Shown piece by piece: positions 1 through 10,023 of a DNA stretch of 64,000 nucleotides. The position numbers were made by a program, and so were the translations under genes. The notes under the pieces are model-generated. The model saw nothing but the letters and a program-made list of their open reading frames with translations. It ran no database searches and was not told where the DNA came from. Source of the DNA: Astropecten irregularis (Eukaryota; Echinodermata; Asteroidea; Paxillosida; Astropectinidae); contig OZ020258.1 in NCBI GenBank assembly GCA_963971285.1, positions 10,498,614 to 10,562,613 on the forward strand, given 5' to 3'. Position 1 is the first letter of the stretch. Each line of letters starts with the position of its first letter.

Positions 1-555
1 TCCACATCCTGGCGATTTCTCGTTGGCGCACTGGTACAGCCCATCGCTTGCTGCTTGTGACATGATTACATCTGCCTTCTCCACGCCATCTTGAACGATT
101 TCATCTTGCACTTGGGGCTCCCCTGGTAGCTGTGGAGTTGATGCTTCACTGACACTGTCACCAACTACCTGCTCGGGATACTTTTGGACCCAATTCTCCC
201 AAATGAGGCTTTCACCATATGTCTTCCAATACTGCTCCCAGTTGGCGATCAGATCTGCCTCCCCGGCAACATCGTTTCCGTAGCTACTGTCACCAGGACA
301 ACAGTGATTTCCAGGAGAGGGTTGAATAGCTGACCAATCACTCGGCAGCGGTGTTTCGAGAGGACATGATAATGGTTTGTCGGTCACTGAGATGTCATCA
401 TTCAGTCCATCTACGGGATTACGGGCTGCTTGTGCCTGTGGTGCATGATGGGATAGATCAAGGTCGTGGCTCCAGACTCTCTGCTGCTTCTTCTTCTTCT
501 TGTTTTTTCTGTTGGATGGTTTGCCTCTGTGTCTCACTTTTGGCAGGTCATCGTC
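1..555 (-). CDS. TGS1: TGS1 exon 3, partial (runs off left edge)
   Basis: The minus strand is open from 555 to base 1 (185 codons, phase 0). It follows an acceptor whose intron side reads tttttcaattcag. TGS1 adds the two extra methyl groups to the m7G cap of snRNAs and snoRNAs. This part is the N-terminal, non-catalytic region. Seen: an acidic start (DDDLPKV), then a lysine-rich stretch (KNKKKKKQQ, about residues 211-219 counting from the exon 1 ATG), then WEQYWKTYGESLIWENW at about 300-316, followed by QKYPEQ. From memory of the family, vertebrate TGS1 has the same order: a K-rich run after MGLPL, then a W..YW..YG...LW..W segment and a K(H/Y)PGQ-like stretch. Phase 0 joins only to the exon 2 donor proposed here; the alternative AG/GTCTCC donor would cause a stop. 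The methyltransferase domain must lie beyond the left edge. Confidence 0.88.
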
Positions 556-612
556 CTGAATTGAAAAAATGAAGACATTAATCAGGCATACCTTGTGCAA
601 ATTGCTACACCT

Positions 613-753
613 GGGGCCGATTTCATAAAACCCAGCGAAGCGTCACAACTCGATTTGCGACTCGTCGTACACATCGCATAGATGCAATGAGTCCATAGAG
701 TTTGGATGCGTCTTAACTCTGCGACACCTCGTAAGTTTTATGAAATCGGCCCC
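613..753. mobile_element. GGGGCCGATTTC foldback element
   Basis: A 141-bp element with near-perfect terminal inverted repeats, beginning GGGGCCGATTTCATAAAAC and ending in its reverse complement. The interior is itself partly palindromic (ACTCG...CGTCGTACACATCGC). It is a relative of the GGGGTCGATTTC elements at 6415, 24747, 28661 and 32001. It has no coding capacity and lies in TGS1 intron 2. Confidence 0.75.
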
Positions 754-817
754 TTAGCTTATAAATTCATGCCACCATTTATCCTATGGAGTTATTCCAA
801 TGAAAACACTCACTGCC

Positions 818-1196
818 TTAAAGATAGTATCATACTTTGGTAAAGTCGATAGAACAGAGCTCTACGGTCTGTTCATAATTTGATTTGTCATGAAATAAAA
901 ATAAACCTGTGAAATTTTCAGCTCAGTTGATCATTGGAAACAGAAGGAAACATCGAGAAACCGTTACGTGAAATTGTGAGGTAATTGTAACTGGGAGGTT
1001 TTATCTCGGAGATCAAAACTGTTAAATTCAGTCTTTTATTTTACTCATTTCTGGATAAATACAGCATTTCTGGCTGAAAAATTTTAATAGTACATGTATG
1101 TTTGTATTAGGTCCATCTTTATACCCTGTAAGAATATACTTAAATCTGTGTAAATTTCTGTCTTGGTTTCCTGCAAAAGTATGATAGTACCTTCAA
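818..1196 (-). mobile_element. TTAA element, type C, full length
   Basis: Starts TTAAAGATAGTATCATACTT and ends AAAGTATGATAGTACCTTCAAG, inverted relative to the reference orientation (the terminal TTAA is mutated). The right part (1020-1190) matches the half shared by all TTAA elements; the left part (CTGTTCATAATTTGATTTGTCATG) matches only the copy at 26048, so these two form type C. Confidence 0.75.
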
Positions 1197-1228
1197 GTCC
1201 TTAACATCCTAATTCCAATCTTAGTATC

Positions 1229-1445
1229 ACAGGACTTCAAAAAGACACTGGACTGCATTGATCCCATGCACATGAACGTTATCATGGGACTGATGGTCTG
1301 GCAGCTTCGTCAAAGTCCAAAGAATGTCCCACAGGGATATTGTACGATGTGGTATTGAGAAGGATACTGGACTGTCAATCTCAGGCTCTGGGCTAGGCTC
1401 ACTGGCCAAGCTGGGTCCAAGCCCAAAGAAATTGCCTTTGGGGTA
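1229..1445 (+). repeat. Diverged satellite-like units in TGS1 intron 2
   Basis: Two imperfect units (GATGGTCTGGCAGCTTCGTC...AAAGTCCAAAG and ACTGGCCAAGCTGGGTCCAAG...) resemble the GATGGCCCAACTTGTTGGTCCAAGTCCAAAG core of the 117-bp satellite at 43.0-43.8 kb. Shared words include TCCAAAG, CAGGGATATTG/TAGGGACGTT and GGACTGTCAATC/GGGACTATTGAG. The match is by eye and too diverged to fix boundaries. Confidence 0.45.
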
Positions 1446-1583
1446 TCATGGGTGAGATCCCATGGATGATGGGGATGTACCTCCGGCTTTTATGTTACTC
1501 CCTCCCTGTCATGAATTTCTAAACAGGGCTTTAGCTCTAATAAGGAATGAAGAAAATGAAGAGGATGAAGACTTCCAACAAAC

Positions 1584-2055
1584 CTCGTCCAAATCACGGG
1601 GAGACCTGATGAAACTAAGAGGTAGTCCCATCGATCTCATCACTTCTTCATCTGACGTGAACTCCCCCTGGAAAGGCAGGCTTGGCTTGGCAAATGGACT
1701 CTGACTGGCTCTGCTTGTGTCCCTTGCCGACTGGCCTGAACCTCCTAGCTTCTGGGACGTTGCGAGAGCAGACGCCGGCACACCGACATCGGACAAACAT
1801 CCGCGGTCTTCTGGAGTTGCTCGGATGACATCATCACTGTCTCTTGATTCCAATTGGTTACTGTGGGAGGTGAGATCGGTGGGATCATATGATTGGTCTG
1901 CGATGACATCATCAGAGGGATTCATAGCTGATAGTCCATCTGTCGAAGCCCTCATTAAGTCAGTGTCATCTTTGGGATCTGGCTCGTCGTTGTTGGTTTG
2001 ATCCCTTCTTGGTTCTGGCTTGCCGTTAAGTCCCCACTCGTACAGCTTAGAATCA
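1584..2055 (-). CDS. TGS1: TGS1 exon 2
   Basis: 472 nt: one base completing a split codon plus 157 codons. The acceptor is gaatacag/T and the donor GAG/gtttgt. The exon opens with SDSKLYEWGLNGK, which fits the family's KLYxxGLKG motif, and ends with EVMRSMGLPLSF, which fits the ELMRSMGLPLQF motif I recall from vertebrate TGS1. The middle, about 110 residues, is acidic and serine-rich and looks disordered. Exon 1 ends in phase 2 (TGC AG) and this exon begins with the missing base, giving Cys-Ser-Asp-Ser. Reading on past the donor adds a serine-rich tail and stops at 1509, which I treat as intron. The first 58 bases of the exon (back to 1998) belong to the tandem duplication. The donor choice rests on phase with exon 3. 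Confidence 0.9.
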
Positions 2056-2121
2056 CTGTATTCCAATGGGAGAAAAATGGTCAAAACAGCAATTTATAGT
2101 ATTTGCTAAAAATCTTAAATC

Positions 2122-2540
2122 GGGCTGGATTTCACAAAGCGCTAAGAATAATCTTAAGATGAGTTGTAAGTATCACCATGGTGATTAGGGCTCAATGGGA
2201 GACTTTGGAGAACCGGTCTTCAAGTCAACAGCGCACGCGCAAGCAATTGTGAGCATGCGCGCGTTGTTTTGCGCCTGCGCTCTTGTGCGTGCGCGTGCCC
2301 TGTTGACTTGAAGACCGGTTCTCCAAAGTCTCCTATTGCAGATTACCCCGCCACTCACCTCTCCCTTATTGAACCCATGTACAATGTCGTCGTTCTTGGC
2401 CACTCATATGTTTATGCGCAGGGTTTTTTCAGTGGCGGGGTATTCTGCAATTACTCCGTGATTTGTATTGTGACATCACACTTTGCTTAGTGATTAAGAT
2501 TGATTCCCACTTAAGATCAATCTAAGTCCTTTGTGAAATC
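2122..2540. mobile_element. ATTTCACAAAG foldback element with nested inserts
   Basis: The left end GATTTCACAAAGCGCTAAGA and right end CTAAGTCCTTTGTGAAATC are imperfect inverted repeats. Inside is a second palindrome pair (TGCAGATTACCCCGCCACTCA about 2337, and GAGTGGCGGGGTATTCTGCA about 2433) and the 138-bp foldback at 2197. A second copy from about 2872 in the duplicated unit lacks the 138-bp insert and has a degraded right end. Confidence 0.65.
2197..2334 (+). mobile_element. 138-bp GGGAGACTTTGG foldback, copy 1
   Basis: Terminal inverted repeats of about 35 bp (GGGAGACTTTGGAGAACCGG...) enclose a CG-rich core of alternating GCGCACGCGC/GCGTGCGC. AT flanks both ends (2195-2196, 2335-2336). 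The duplicated unit preserves the empty site (CTCAATTGC at about 2941), so the inserted length is directly visible. Copy 2 at 49784 has the same length in the opposite orientation. Confidence 0.88.
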
Positions 2541-2704
2541 AAAAGGAATATCAACTATTATTTAAGAATTTAAAGTATAGAATACAATTCTGTTGAAATG
2601 GTATTAATTTTTACCTCAAATATCTAAGTATTTAAGACAAACTTCTTTCTGAAATCTTTTTTAATTTGCATCTGACAGATGATAATTATTTCAATTGCCT
2701 TTAC

Positions 2705-2806
2705 CTGCAGAATGCTCTTGTGCACCGCACAGACACCGGAGGGCGCTCTTGATCCCTTCTTGGTTCTGGCTTGCCGTAAAGTCCCCACTCGTACTGCTTA
2801 GAATCA
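2705..2806 (-). CDS. TGS1: Candidate TGS1 hybrid cassette exon
   Basis: 102 nt (34 codons) made by the tandem duplication. The 5' part copies exon 2 (acceptor gaatacag/T, then SDSKQYEWGLYGKPEPRRDQ) and the 3' part copies exon 1 (ERPPVSVRCTRAFC and donor CTGCAG/gtaaag). The fusion falls on a shared GATCAA, in the same frame. Splicing it in would repeat 34 residues without shifting frame, since it enters and leaves in phase 2. Two differences from exon 2 change residues (Leu to Gln and Asn to Tyr). Whether it is spliced in or skipped cannot be told from DNA alone. Confidence 0.5.
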
Positions 2807-3320
2807 CTGTATTCCAATGGGAGAAGAATGGTCAAAACAGCAATTTATAGTATTTGCGAAAATCTTAAATTGGGCTGGATTTCACAAAGCGCTAAGATTA
2901 ATCTTAAGATGAGTTGTAAGTATCACCATGGTGATTAGGGCTCAATTGCAGATTACCCCGCCACTCACCTCTCCCTTATTGAACCCGTGTACAATGTCGT
3001 CGTTCTTGGCCACTCATATGTTTATGCACAGGGTTTTTGAGTGGCGGGGTATTCTGCAATTACTGCGTGATTTGTATTGTGACATCACACTTTGCTTAGC
3101 GATTAAGATTGATTCCCACTTAAGATCAATGTAAGATCAATGTATGAATGGAAACTATTAGTTAAGAATTTAAAGTAGAGAATACAATTCTGTTGAAATT
3201 TTATCAATTTTTTCCTCAAATATCTAAGTATTTGAGACAAACTTTCCAAGTTCCAGAAACATCGGTCTCTATCTTTTTTAATTTGCATCTAACTGATATT
3301 TCATTTTTAATTGCCTTTAC

Positions 3321-3430
3321 CTGCAGAATGCTCTTGTGCACCGCACAGACACCGGAGGGCGCTCTTGATCTAGATTTGGAGGCATGATGAACTGAAGCTC
3401 TGCGACACAGTGACAGTAGTACTCAGCCAT
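3321..3430 (-). CDS. TGS1: TGS1 exon 1 (start codon exon)
   Basis: 110 nt: 36 codons plus two bases, from ATG at 3430-3428 to the donor CTGCAG/gtaaag. It reads MAEYYCHCVAELQF... and ends PPVSVRCTRAFC. The pattern of VAE near the start and C-x-RAF at the end of exon 1 agrees with what I recall of vertebrate TGS1 (RVAEMFLFI ... CSRAF). A second in-frame ATG at Met16 is less likely as the start because it would remove the VAE motif. Just upstream, ttaccttattcggtcag is a possible acceptor, so the 5' UTR may continue in another exon. Confidence 0.82.
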
Positions 3431-4612
3431 CAGAGAACGCTGACCGAATAAGGTAAATGATAAAATTTATAAATATCAAAAATGCAGTTCGACTAGTAAC
3501 AATAACAATCTCTTCTAATTATAAATTCATAAGTAATTAATATTTAGAAAGCACAAAAGTGATTTCAGTCAAACTCTTGAAGAAACCCTACCAGGGGCAA
3601 AGATTCGTCTTTTAAAAGCTAACATTGACTCAGACAAGAAGAAACAACATTTTTTCTTTTTTCTTTAAAGGTAGTATCATACTTTGCATGGAAGACACCA
3701 AAACAGAAATGTTCACAGATTTACATATAACTTACAGGGTATGAAGATGGTGTTGGTAGAAACATGCAGTTAAAATGTTTCTGTCTGAAAGGGTGTATTT
3801 ATCCAGAAATTAGTAAAACAACGACCGGAAATCTTTTTGATCTTTTAAAAGATCAAAAGTAAAAAAAGAAAAGGCTTAAGAAATACTGTGGCTGTTTTTC
3901 ACTGTTTTCTCAAAAAGTGGGCAACGTATGGGACTGAAATTTCTACAGACTGTTACTCTATCTGTCTTGATATTTTTGCCAATTAATCTGACAAAAACCA
4001 AAGTATGATATGCCCTTTAACTTTAAGCCAACTTTGACAAAGCCTCAGACTGGGGGAAAAGGTTATCTGCTAATTTAAAGAATAGATCAAAGCTGGAAAT
4101 TCTCTTTGTCGTAAATGGTACTACTACTACAGTACTAGTGCTAATTCTATATAGTGGGGAAACCCCGGAATACTGTATTGTATGTAGCGTACGGTAGCCT
4201 ACGCTGCTGCACTTAAATTTATGACACAATTGTCGATCTACTCAAAAACTTACCGATCAATAAATGTGCTATCTATCGCTATGAACTGAAGACTACCGCT
4301 TACCATTTATGATTAGAAAAGAACAACGATTTAAGACCAAAACACGATTAATTAGGACCAAGTTGCACTCGTGTTTATCCGTCCACAAGCACACACACGA
4401 TCAGCGTGCGTTTCGAGGAAACGGAATAGCGCCCTCCTGTGACCTGAAACCTTTCGGTTATTTTTTTTCTCGATATCAAAGCATCGAGTTTTTGACCGAA
4501 CAAAAATAATTTCATCTTTATAAATACATGATGTAAATGGATTCCAGCATACTGCAATAATTAGTTCGATTGACCTCCGTTTAAAAAAAATAACTTTGGA
4601 TAATTTCGGCTC
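3431..4612. other. Region upstream of TGS1
   Basis: AT-rich just upstream of the start codon, with no clear TATA box or CpG island next to it. A type-A TTAA element lies 235 bp from the ATG. Sequence at 4370-4440 is richer in CG and could hold a distant 5' UTR exon or promoter, but I see no specific signal. Confidence 0.5.
3665..4020 (+). mobile_element. TTAA element, type A
   Basis: Both TTAA ends are present. The left inverted repeat begins AAAGGTAGTATCATACTTTG; the right ends CAAAGTATGATATGCCCTTTAA. It has the central GATCTTTTAAAAGATC palindrome. It is the nearest repeat upstream of the TGS1 start codon. Confidence 0.85.
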
Positions 4613-4653
4613 ATTCAACCTAGGAGGAAGGAAATCCTCCTCCATGATTCAAC
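4613..4653. repeat. Micro-hairpin with 7-bp direct repeats (1)
   Basis: ATTCAAC is repeated exactly at 4613-4619 and 4647-4653. Between them lie 27 bp from CTAGGAGG to CCTCCATG with complementary arms. The left end is a CTAGG variant of the usual CATGG. Confidence 0.8.
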
Positions 4654-5835
4654 CAATGGTGTTTAAGTTCTCCGCTTTTTCTTGTTTACCGCCCCGCTGT
4701 ATGTACCATAGAGACGTATAGGCTGTGCTCTATACAGACCCGATGTGATCATGATTTAAAATAGTAAAATATTTGTCGCCACTGAAAAACAAACAATTAG
4801 TTAGGGCTGGTCAAAGCTTCAAGTTGTGTGGTCTGTCTTGGACTTATCTTGTGTAAATGTTTTCATATGGTACAAAATTAAAAACTGTGCACATCAGCGG
4901 AATAACCGTGGACATAACGAGTTAGTTTTAGATTGAGTCCATTATTGCCATCTGGAAGTTAACTCCAGCCGTAGAACATGGAGCAAATTATGATTCCAAC
5001 ATGTCTATATCATTGTTTATCGTCTCATTATATTAAAATGAGCGGCAGGTCTCCAGATGCCACAAATCTGTGCAGTTGTTATGATAAGAGTCAGACATTG
5101 TTAGCCTTGTTCACACTTTACTTCTTTTTCTTTTCTTTTTTTTGGAGGGGGGGGGGACCTACTTGAGATGAAGCCGTAGATTTTTCCCAAATGTTTAAGT
5201 CCAGTGCGGACGGTCCGCGAAGTCTTCCCTTGATTTAACTTTACTTTTCCGCTGGCTTAGCCTATCCCATTCGGTTCTTTTCAATTACTGTGCTTTTGTC
5301 CTATATAAAAAAAAGTACAAGGCTGAATCCGATGGCATTATTTTGTGAAGGAATAATACTCATCTTAATAATTCTTCTTCGAGTCCGTCGCAATACAATT
5401 TAAATGTTGTTTTGCCATAATACTCATGTCAGTAGGACTAGGCTACCCTTTTTCATAATTTCCATGATCACAATCTCAATCGATTTACTTTTAGTTCGCT
5501 AGAGAGAACACTCCTGAAACACGATTTACTGTACTTTTGGTCTCTCAAAATGTAAGCAATTATGAACGTATAGAGAACCCCATTTGGAATGCTGGTCATT
5601 ATAGTCCACGCCCTTTTTGTGAAAATGAACCGATTTTCGAAACGGTTTAGACCACTCGTCAGGGGACCAACGGGACTGATATGGTTATTGTCAGTCATAA
5701 TTGACAGCGACTTTGGGCAAAAAAATAATTTTGTCATGTAATAAAATACTCAAAGAGATTGCTTATAATCAATACTACATTAATGGTAAAAGATTGATAT
5801 AATGCATAATTATCTTAGTCATGTATGGGTCAGTA
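4654..5835. other. Intergenic, no gene seen
   Basis: AT-rich. A pyrimidine tract near 5120-5143 is followed by a G10 run (5147-5156). A short minus-strand open frame (5468-5737) has no recognisable feature. Confidence 0.5.
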
Positions 5836-6090
5836 TGTGGTGTATTTATCCATAAATTAGTCAATTAAACAACGACCGAAAATCTTTTTGATCTTTTAAA
5901 AGATCAAAAATAAAAGAGAAAAGACTTAATGAATACTCTGGCTGTTTTTCACTGTTTTCACAAAAAGTGGGCACCGTATGGGACTGACATTTTCACAGAT
6001 GACTGTTAATACTGCATGTACCTGTCTTGATATTTGTGCCCATGAATCGGTATTTCTTTGATAAAAACCAAAGTATGATAATAACCCTAA
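5836..6090 (+). mobile_element. TTAA element, type A, left end missing
   Basis: Starts inside the conserved GTGGTGTATTTATCC block and continues through the GATCTTTTAAAAGATC centre to CAAAGTATGATAATAACCC. The first 120 bp or so of the element are absent. Confidence 0.8.
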
Positions 6091-6414
6091 AAACAACGGT
6101 ATCCGCCAATCAGTCAGTTGACTTATTGATGACCTTTATAAAGCCATACAATCAAATAAAATATCGTCACATCGTGCTATTGGTAGTTCTTAAACTGTTA
6201 AGATGTGTATATTGCTGTGCGATTATAAAAGTGGACAAACACTTATTTTGTTTCCATGTCAGGGTGCCGGATATTAAGTAGCCTAAGATTTAAAAGCTCG
6301 GGCGTGGTGAAGGGCGGAGACATATCAAAAATAATTGAATTAACTCCACATTAACTAGATGTTCCGGTCAAAATGCACCGTATATTACAGTCGTCCATTA
6401 AAGGAAGCCGTACA

Positions 6415-6556
6415 GGGGTCGATTTCACCAAACTCATCGTAACTTACTATCAATCGTAGGACCTATATGAAGCATTGCAGCCCTATGTATGATACGATGG
6501 GTTATCCTTCATAACTCGAGTAACGATCGATCGCAGGGCTTCGTGAAATCGACCCC
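6415..6556. mobile_element. GGGGTCGATTTC foldback, copy 1
   Basis: 142 bp, ends GGGGTCGATTTCAC and GTGAAATCGACCCC. The interior reads CATCGTAACTTAC...CAATCGTAGGAC and GTAACGATCGATCGCAGGGC, so most of the element can pair with itself. Four copies lie in this window. Confidence 0.82.
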
Positions 6557-7816
6557 AGGATTTGCAAGGCCTCAAAAATAATTATATTGAGTTTGAGACA
6601 GAAAATGGACTCAACAGCTCGTAAACAGTGCAAACAGTCACGTGGGAAATATTGGTTCATCAGATGCTGGGTTTTTCAAGGAAATCGAGATTTAGTGTCT
6701 TTTAAAATGATCGTAAGTCCGAACGAGTAGGGCATTTCGAAAGCGTGGTGTTAACCGTGAAGGATTCGGAGGGGGGCAAGATTATTTCGGCTGTATTTCT
6801 GCTATTCAGTTGAACAAAGCGCGCGTAAAAAAAAGTACAGTGAAACAACGTCTGTAAGGAAGTTTAAGACCTTTACTTCTGTTTAAGTACCAAATTCAGC
6901 CAAAACGCACATTTTTGCAAATCATATGCTCACTTTAAAGCCATGTTTTTTCCCGGTCCTTTTTCTTTCAGAGGCGAGCGGGCGGGGCGCGCCTGTTTTG
7001 ATAAAAAATGGTTTTCCCCAATGGTGATCTAAAGACTGATTACAGTCATGCCACATTGTCCGTATTTCTTAATTAAACGATTGATTAATGAATAAATAAA
7101 CGAAGAAGCAACAGTTTGTAGCGTTACTCGATCACATCCCTCCCAGCTTAAGTTTGATCATTTCTAAATCTTCTTCGCAATTATAATCCGCATAATCCCA
7201 CCGGGGATCAGCATTAATCCTCGTACTTCCTGAACTTGACGGCGTCGAGAGATAAGTCCCGCCACAAGGTGGCGCCATACAGCCGCATCACTGATAAGAC
7301 CGCGGATCAAAGTCAATTTCGTCCAATTTATTAGGACGCGATTGGGGTATACTAACTATGCAAGCTTATGCAAACATACCCCCGGGGAAATACTAACCAA
7401 AAAAACCCACCAGAATATTATGAAGGCAACACTTCGTGGACCATGCCACACACGGCGTATCACATCGATTTGCCACCCACATCGAAGTGTTTTTAAGAGG
7501 GTTATTGTTGTTGAACAGGATTCACTGTCAAAAAATTGGGGAAACTTGAACTCAAAAGTCCGCGGCACCACGCGTTTGAACCGTGAAATCTCGGCGGCTG
7601 TCACCGGGTTGGGACCACCGTTCATGCCCGGTGTCTGGTGGAAGAACAACCGATATGCTTGCGGTTCCGAAACTCATATTGACACAATAAAAAACGGGAG
7701 GCAATCTTTTCAGACTGAGTTCCATACCGGCACTTTTCATCCTCAAACTGTTCTTTGGACGGAATATTTTGAAATCATAGGCCGTCAAAAAAAAATCAGA
7801 GTTGAAATCATTATCA
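6557..7816. other. Intergenic, partly GC-rich
   Basis: GGCGAGCGGGCGGGGCGCGCC near 6971 contains a GC-box-like core and could mark a promoter, but no exon was identified next to it. A long open frame from 7342 is discussed under rejected items. Confidence 0.4.
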
Positions 7817-8137
7817 TTAAAGGTATAGTATCATACTTTGGTAAGAAACCAAACAGAAATGTTCACGAGATGTATGAAGATGGTGGTGGTAGAAACATAC
7901 CGTTAAAATGTTTCCACCTGAAATGGTGTATTTATCCAGAAATTAGTAAAACAACGACCGAAATCTTTTTTTATCTTTAAAAAAGATTTAAAATAAAACA
8001 GAAAAGACTTGAGAAATGCTGTGGCTGTTTTCATTGTTTTCTCAAAAAGTGGGCACCGTATGGGACTGAAATTTTCACAGATGACTGTTACTGTATCTGT
8101 CTTGATATTAGTTTTGCCCATGAATATGTATTTCTTC
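7817..8137 (+). mobile_element. TTAA element, type A, right end missing
   Basis: Left end TTAAAGGTATAGTATCATAC is intact. The copy stops after GAATATGTATTTCTTC and lacks the right inverted repeat. Confidence 0.82.
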
Positions 8138-9667
8138 GGCTGTTCGTCCTCGGGCTAGTTTTGACAAAACGTTTAGAATATTTATGAATCGTCGCTAATC
8201 ATATAGGACTACAATTATTTCCCAGCACTTTAATGCATATACCAGGGACATTACTAAAGAAAACAGATAATGAACTGTAACAGAAACAGAAACAATACCC
8301 CCTATCAACTTTTCTTCTGATCAGCTGATGTCTTTTTTTTTTCACGTGAAAAATACTGTACTGTAAAGTATGGTATATAATTATAAAGGTTGGAATTTCC
8401 TCTTTTTTGTTAAGTCCAAGTTGCATGCGTGTATAATAATAATTGCTCACCCTTCCAAAACAAGACCGAACAAAATAACTTGCCCTACCCGAGTGAGGGC
8501 GGGCTTTAAGCACACCGTTAATTTCAGTGTTTCTTGTTGGGGGGGGGCAATGTCATAGCGCACGTAAACATATTTGTCTTTTTTATAATTCCTTGTGATA
8601 TTCGAGCTTTTATTTGATTTGAAGGACCGATCATTATATAACTTTGTCTTGCGCTGGTAAAGTTCATGGGTTAAACTGGATCTATAATGTGGTCTGACAC
8701 ACAAACAAAAACGCCCCTAAAGTTCCAGGTCTATAGGCCTAAAAAATAACAATTAGGCATTTTGTCGGATGACGCTAAATCTTCTTACGTCAATAGGCCT
8801 AATTACGATGATTTTCCTCAAGTAAAATGGGGAAATTAATTAATAGGAAAAGCCGGTGGGCGTTATACAGAGCGTATGATAGCCACCCTAATGTGTTTTT
8901 TTTTCGTCTCCTTCGGCAAAGTGACACCTTTAAATTCTTAGGTTGCCAGTGACCCTTCCTGTGCGTCCGATGATGTCCAAGCAGCTTTACCGTATTAACC
9001 GAAAATAACAAGGGGGAAGATAATCATCTTCCACGGCGAGCATCGCTCGGTGACGCACGGTGAGCTCCTCGGCCATCCGGTCCTCCATACCCGCCTTATT
9101 ATTATACATGAATTAAAAGCTGTTTTGCTGCGTGTGCACGCACGTGCTGGCGTCGTTTGACTCTGCGGTTTTTCTTTTTCTTTCTAAAAAAAATATATAT
9201 CCAGGGACCGGTGAATTCTGAGTCCATGACATCATTGGTTAATTATGCCACTATAGTATGATGAGTAATGCTTACATATTTTGGTCGCAACGTATTGCAA
9301 TATTGTACTGCAACCGGTTAATGATTAAGGTGTGTTTTCCCTAGCTCTCTCTCTCTTTGAAGCTGAGAGGGCTTACTCATCGCTCCATTTTTAAATTGGC
9401 GTCCAAGGGCGCGTTTATTTCCCGCCCAGCAGCTCAGAAATGATCATAGTTTGCACAAGTCAATTTCAGAGGAGCATCGCGAATTCCACAGATCTAATCA
9501 GTTATTAATGTGTAAGTCAGTTTCACGGTTTGTAGCACGCACAAAACCTAATGTACGTCCTGGGCTGAGATATATCATTGTCTGCAAAATTCGCTCTGAG
9601 ATGACAGGGAAAACTGACATAATTTTTGTTTGTTTGAAATTTTATTCTGTGAAATTATTTGCTTTTC
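8138..9667. other. Intergenic, no gene seen
   Basis: Mixed composition with a G7 run near 8540 and a short CG-rich patch at 9030-9090. No repeat family or exon recognised. Confidence 0.45.
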
Positions 9668-10023
9668 AAGGTTGCAACCGAAACAGAAATGTTCACAGAT
9701 TTATGTATAACTTACAGGGTATAAAGATTGTGATGATAGAAACATACCGTTAAAATGTTTCTGCCTGAAATGCTGCATTTATCCAGAAATAAATTAGTAA
9801 AAAAACAACGACCGAAACTATTTTTTATCTTTAAAAGATCAGAAATGAAAGAGAAAAAACTTCAGAAATACTGTGGCTGTTTTTCACTGTTTTTTTTTCT
9901 TCAAAAAGTGGGCACCGTATGGGACTGAAATTTTCACAGATTGCTGTCCTATCTGTCTTGATATTTTTGTCCATGAATCTGTATTTCTTTGATAAAAAAC
10001 AAAGTATATAATACTACCTTTAA
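9668..10023 (+). mobile_element. TTAA element, type A, left end degraded
   Basis: The left inverted repeat is reduced to AAGGTTGCAACCGAAACAG; the right end CAAAGTATATAATACTACCT reaches TTAA at 10020-10023. Confidence 0.75.

Larger units (their letters stand above)
556..1583 (-). other. TGS1: TGS1 intron 2
   Basis: About 1.03 kb. On the minus strand it starts GAG/gtttgt and ends ttcaattcag/GAC. It holds a GGGGCCGATTTC inverted-repeat element (613-753), a type-C TTAA element (818-1196) and a diverged stretch related to the 117-bp satellite near 43 kb (1229-1445). No other coding signal was seen. Confidence 0.8.
2056..3320 (-). other. TGS1: TGS1 intron 1 (contains duplicated exon pieces)
   Basis: On the minus strand it begins CTGCAG/gtaaag and ends at gaatacag. 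Because of the tandem duplication it contains an internal acceptor (before 2806) and an internal donor (after 2705) that are copies of its own end sites. It also contains two copies of an ATTTCACAAAG inverted-repeat element. Confidence 0.8.
1998..3370. repeat. Tandem duplication across TGS1 exon 1, intron 1 and exon 2
   Basis: Two direct copies: 1998-2748 (751 bp) and 2749-3364. The words TTGATCCCTTCTTGGTTCTGG (at 1998 and 2749) and GGAGGGCGCTCTTGATC (ending 2754 and 3370) define the ends. The two breakpoints share six bases, TTGATC. The left copy is about 135 bp longer because only it carries the 138-bp foldback at 2197-2334. The copies differ at scattered sites and near 2520-2560 versus 3125-3150, so the duplication is not brand new. 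Confidence 0.92.

Noticed and set aside
1447..1464. CATGGGTGAGATCCCATG hairpin
   Set aside because: It has the CATGG/CCATG ends but no 7-bp flanking repeat, so I left it out of the micro-hairpin family.
1462..2001. Plus-strand frames opposite TGS1 exon 2
   Set aside because: They are antisense shadows; the minus frame has the family motifs and correct splice phases.
7342..7980. 212-codon open frame
   Set aside because: Its last third is a type-A TTAA element, and the first part shows no recognisable domain or splice context.
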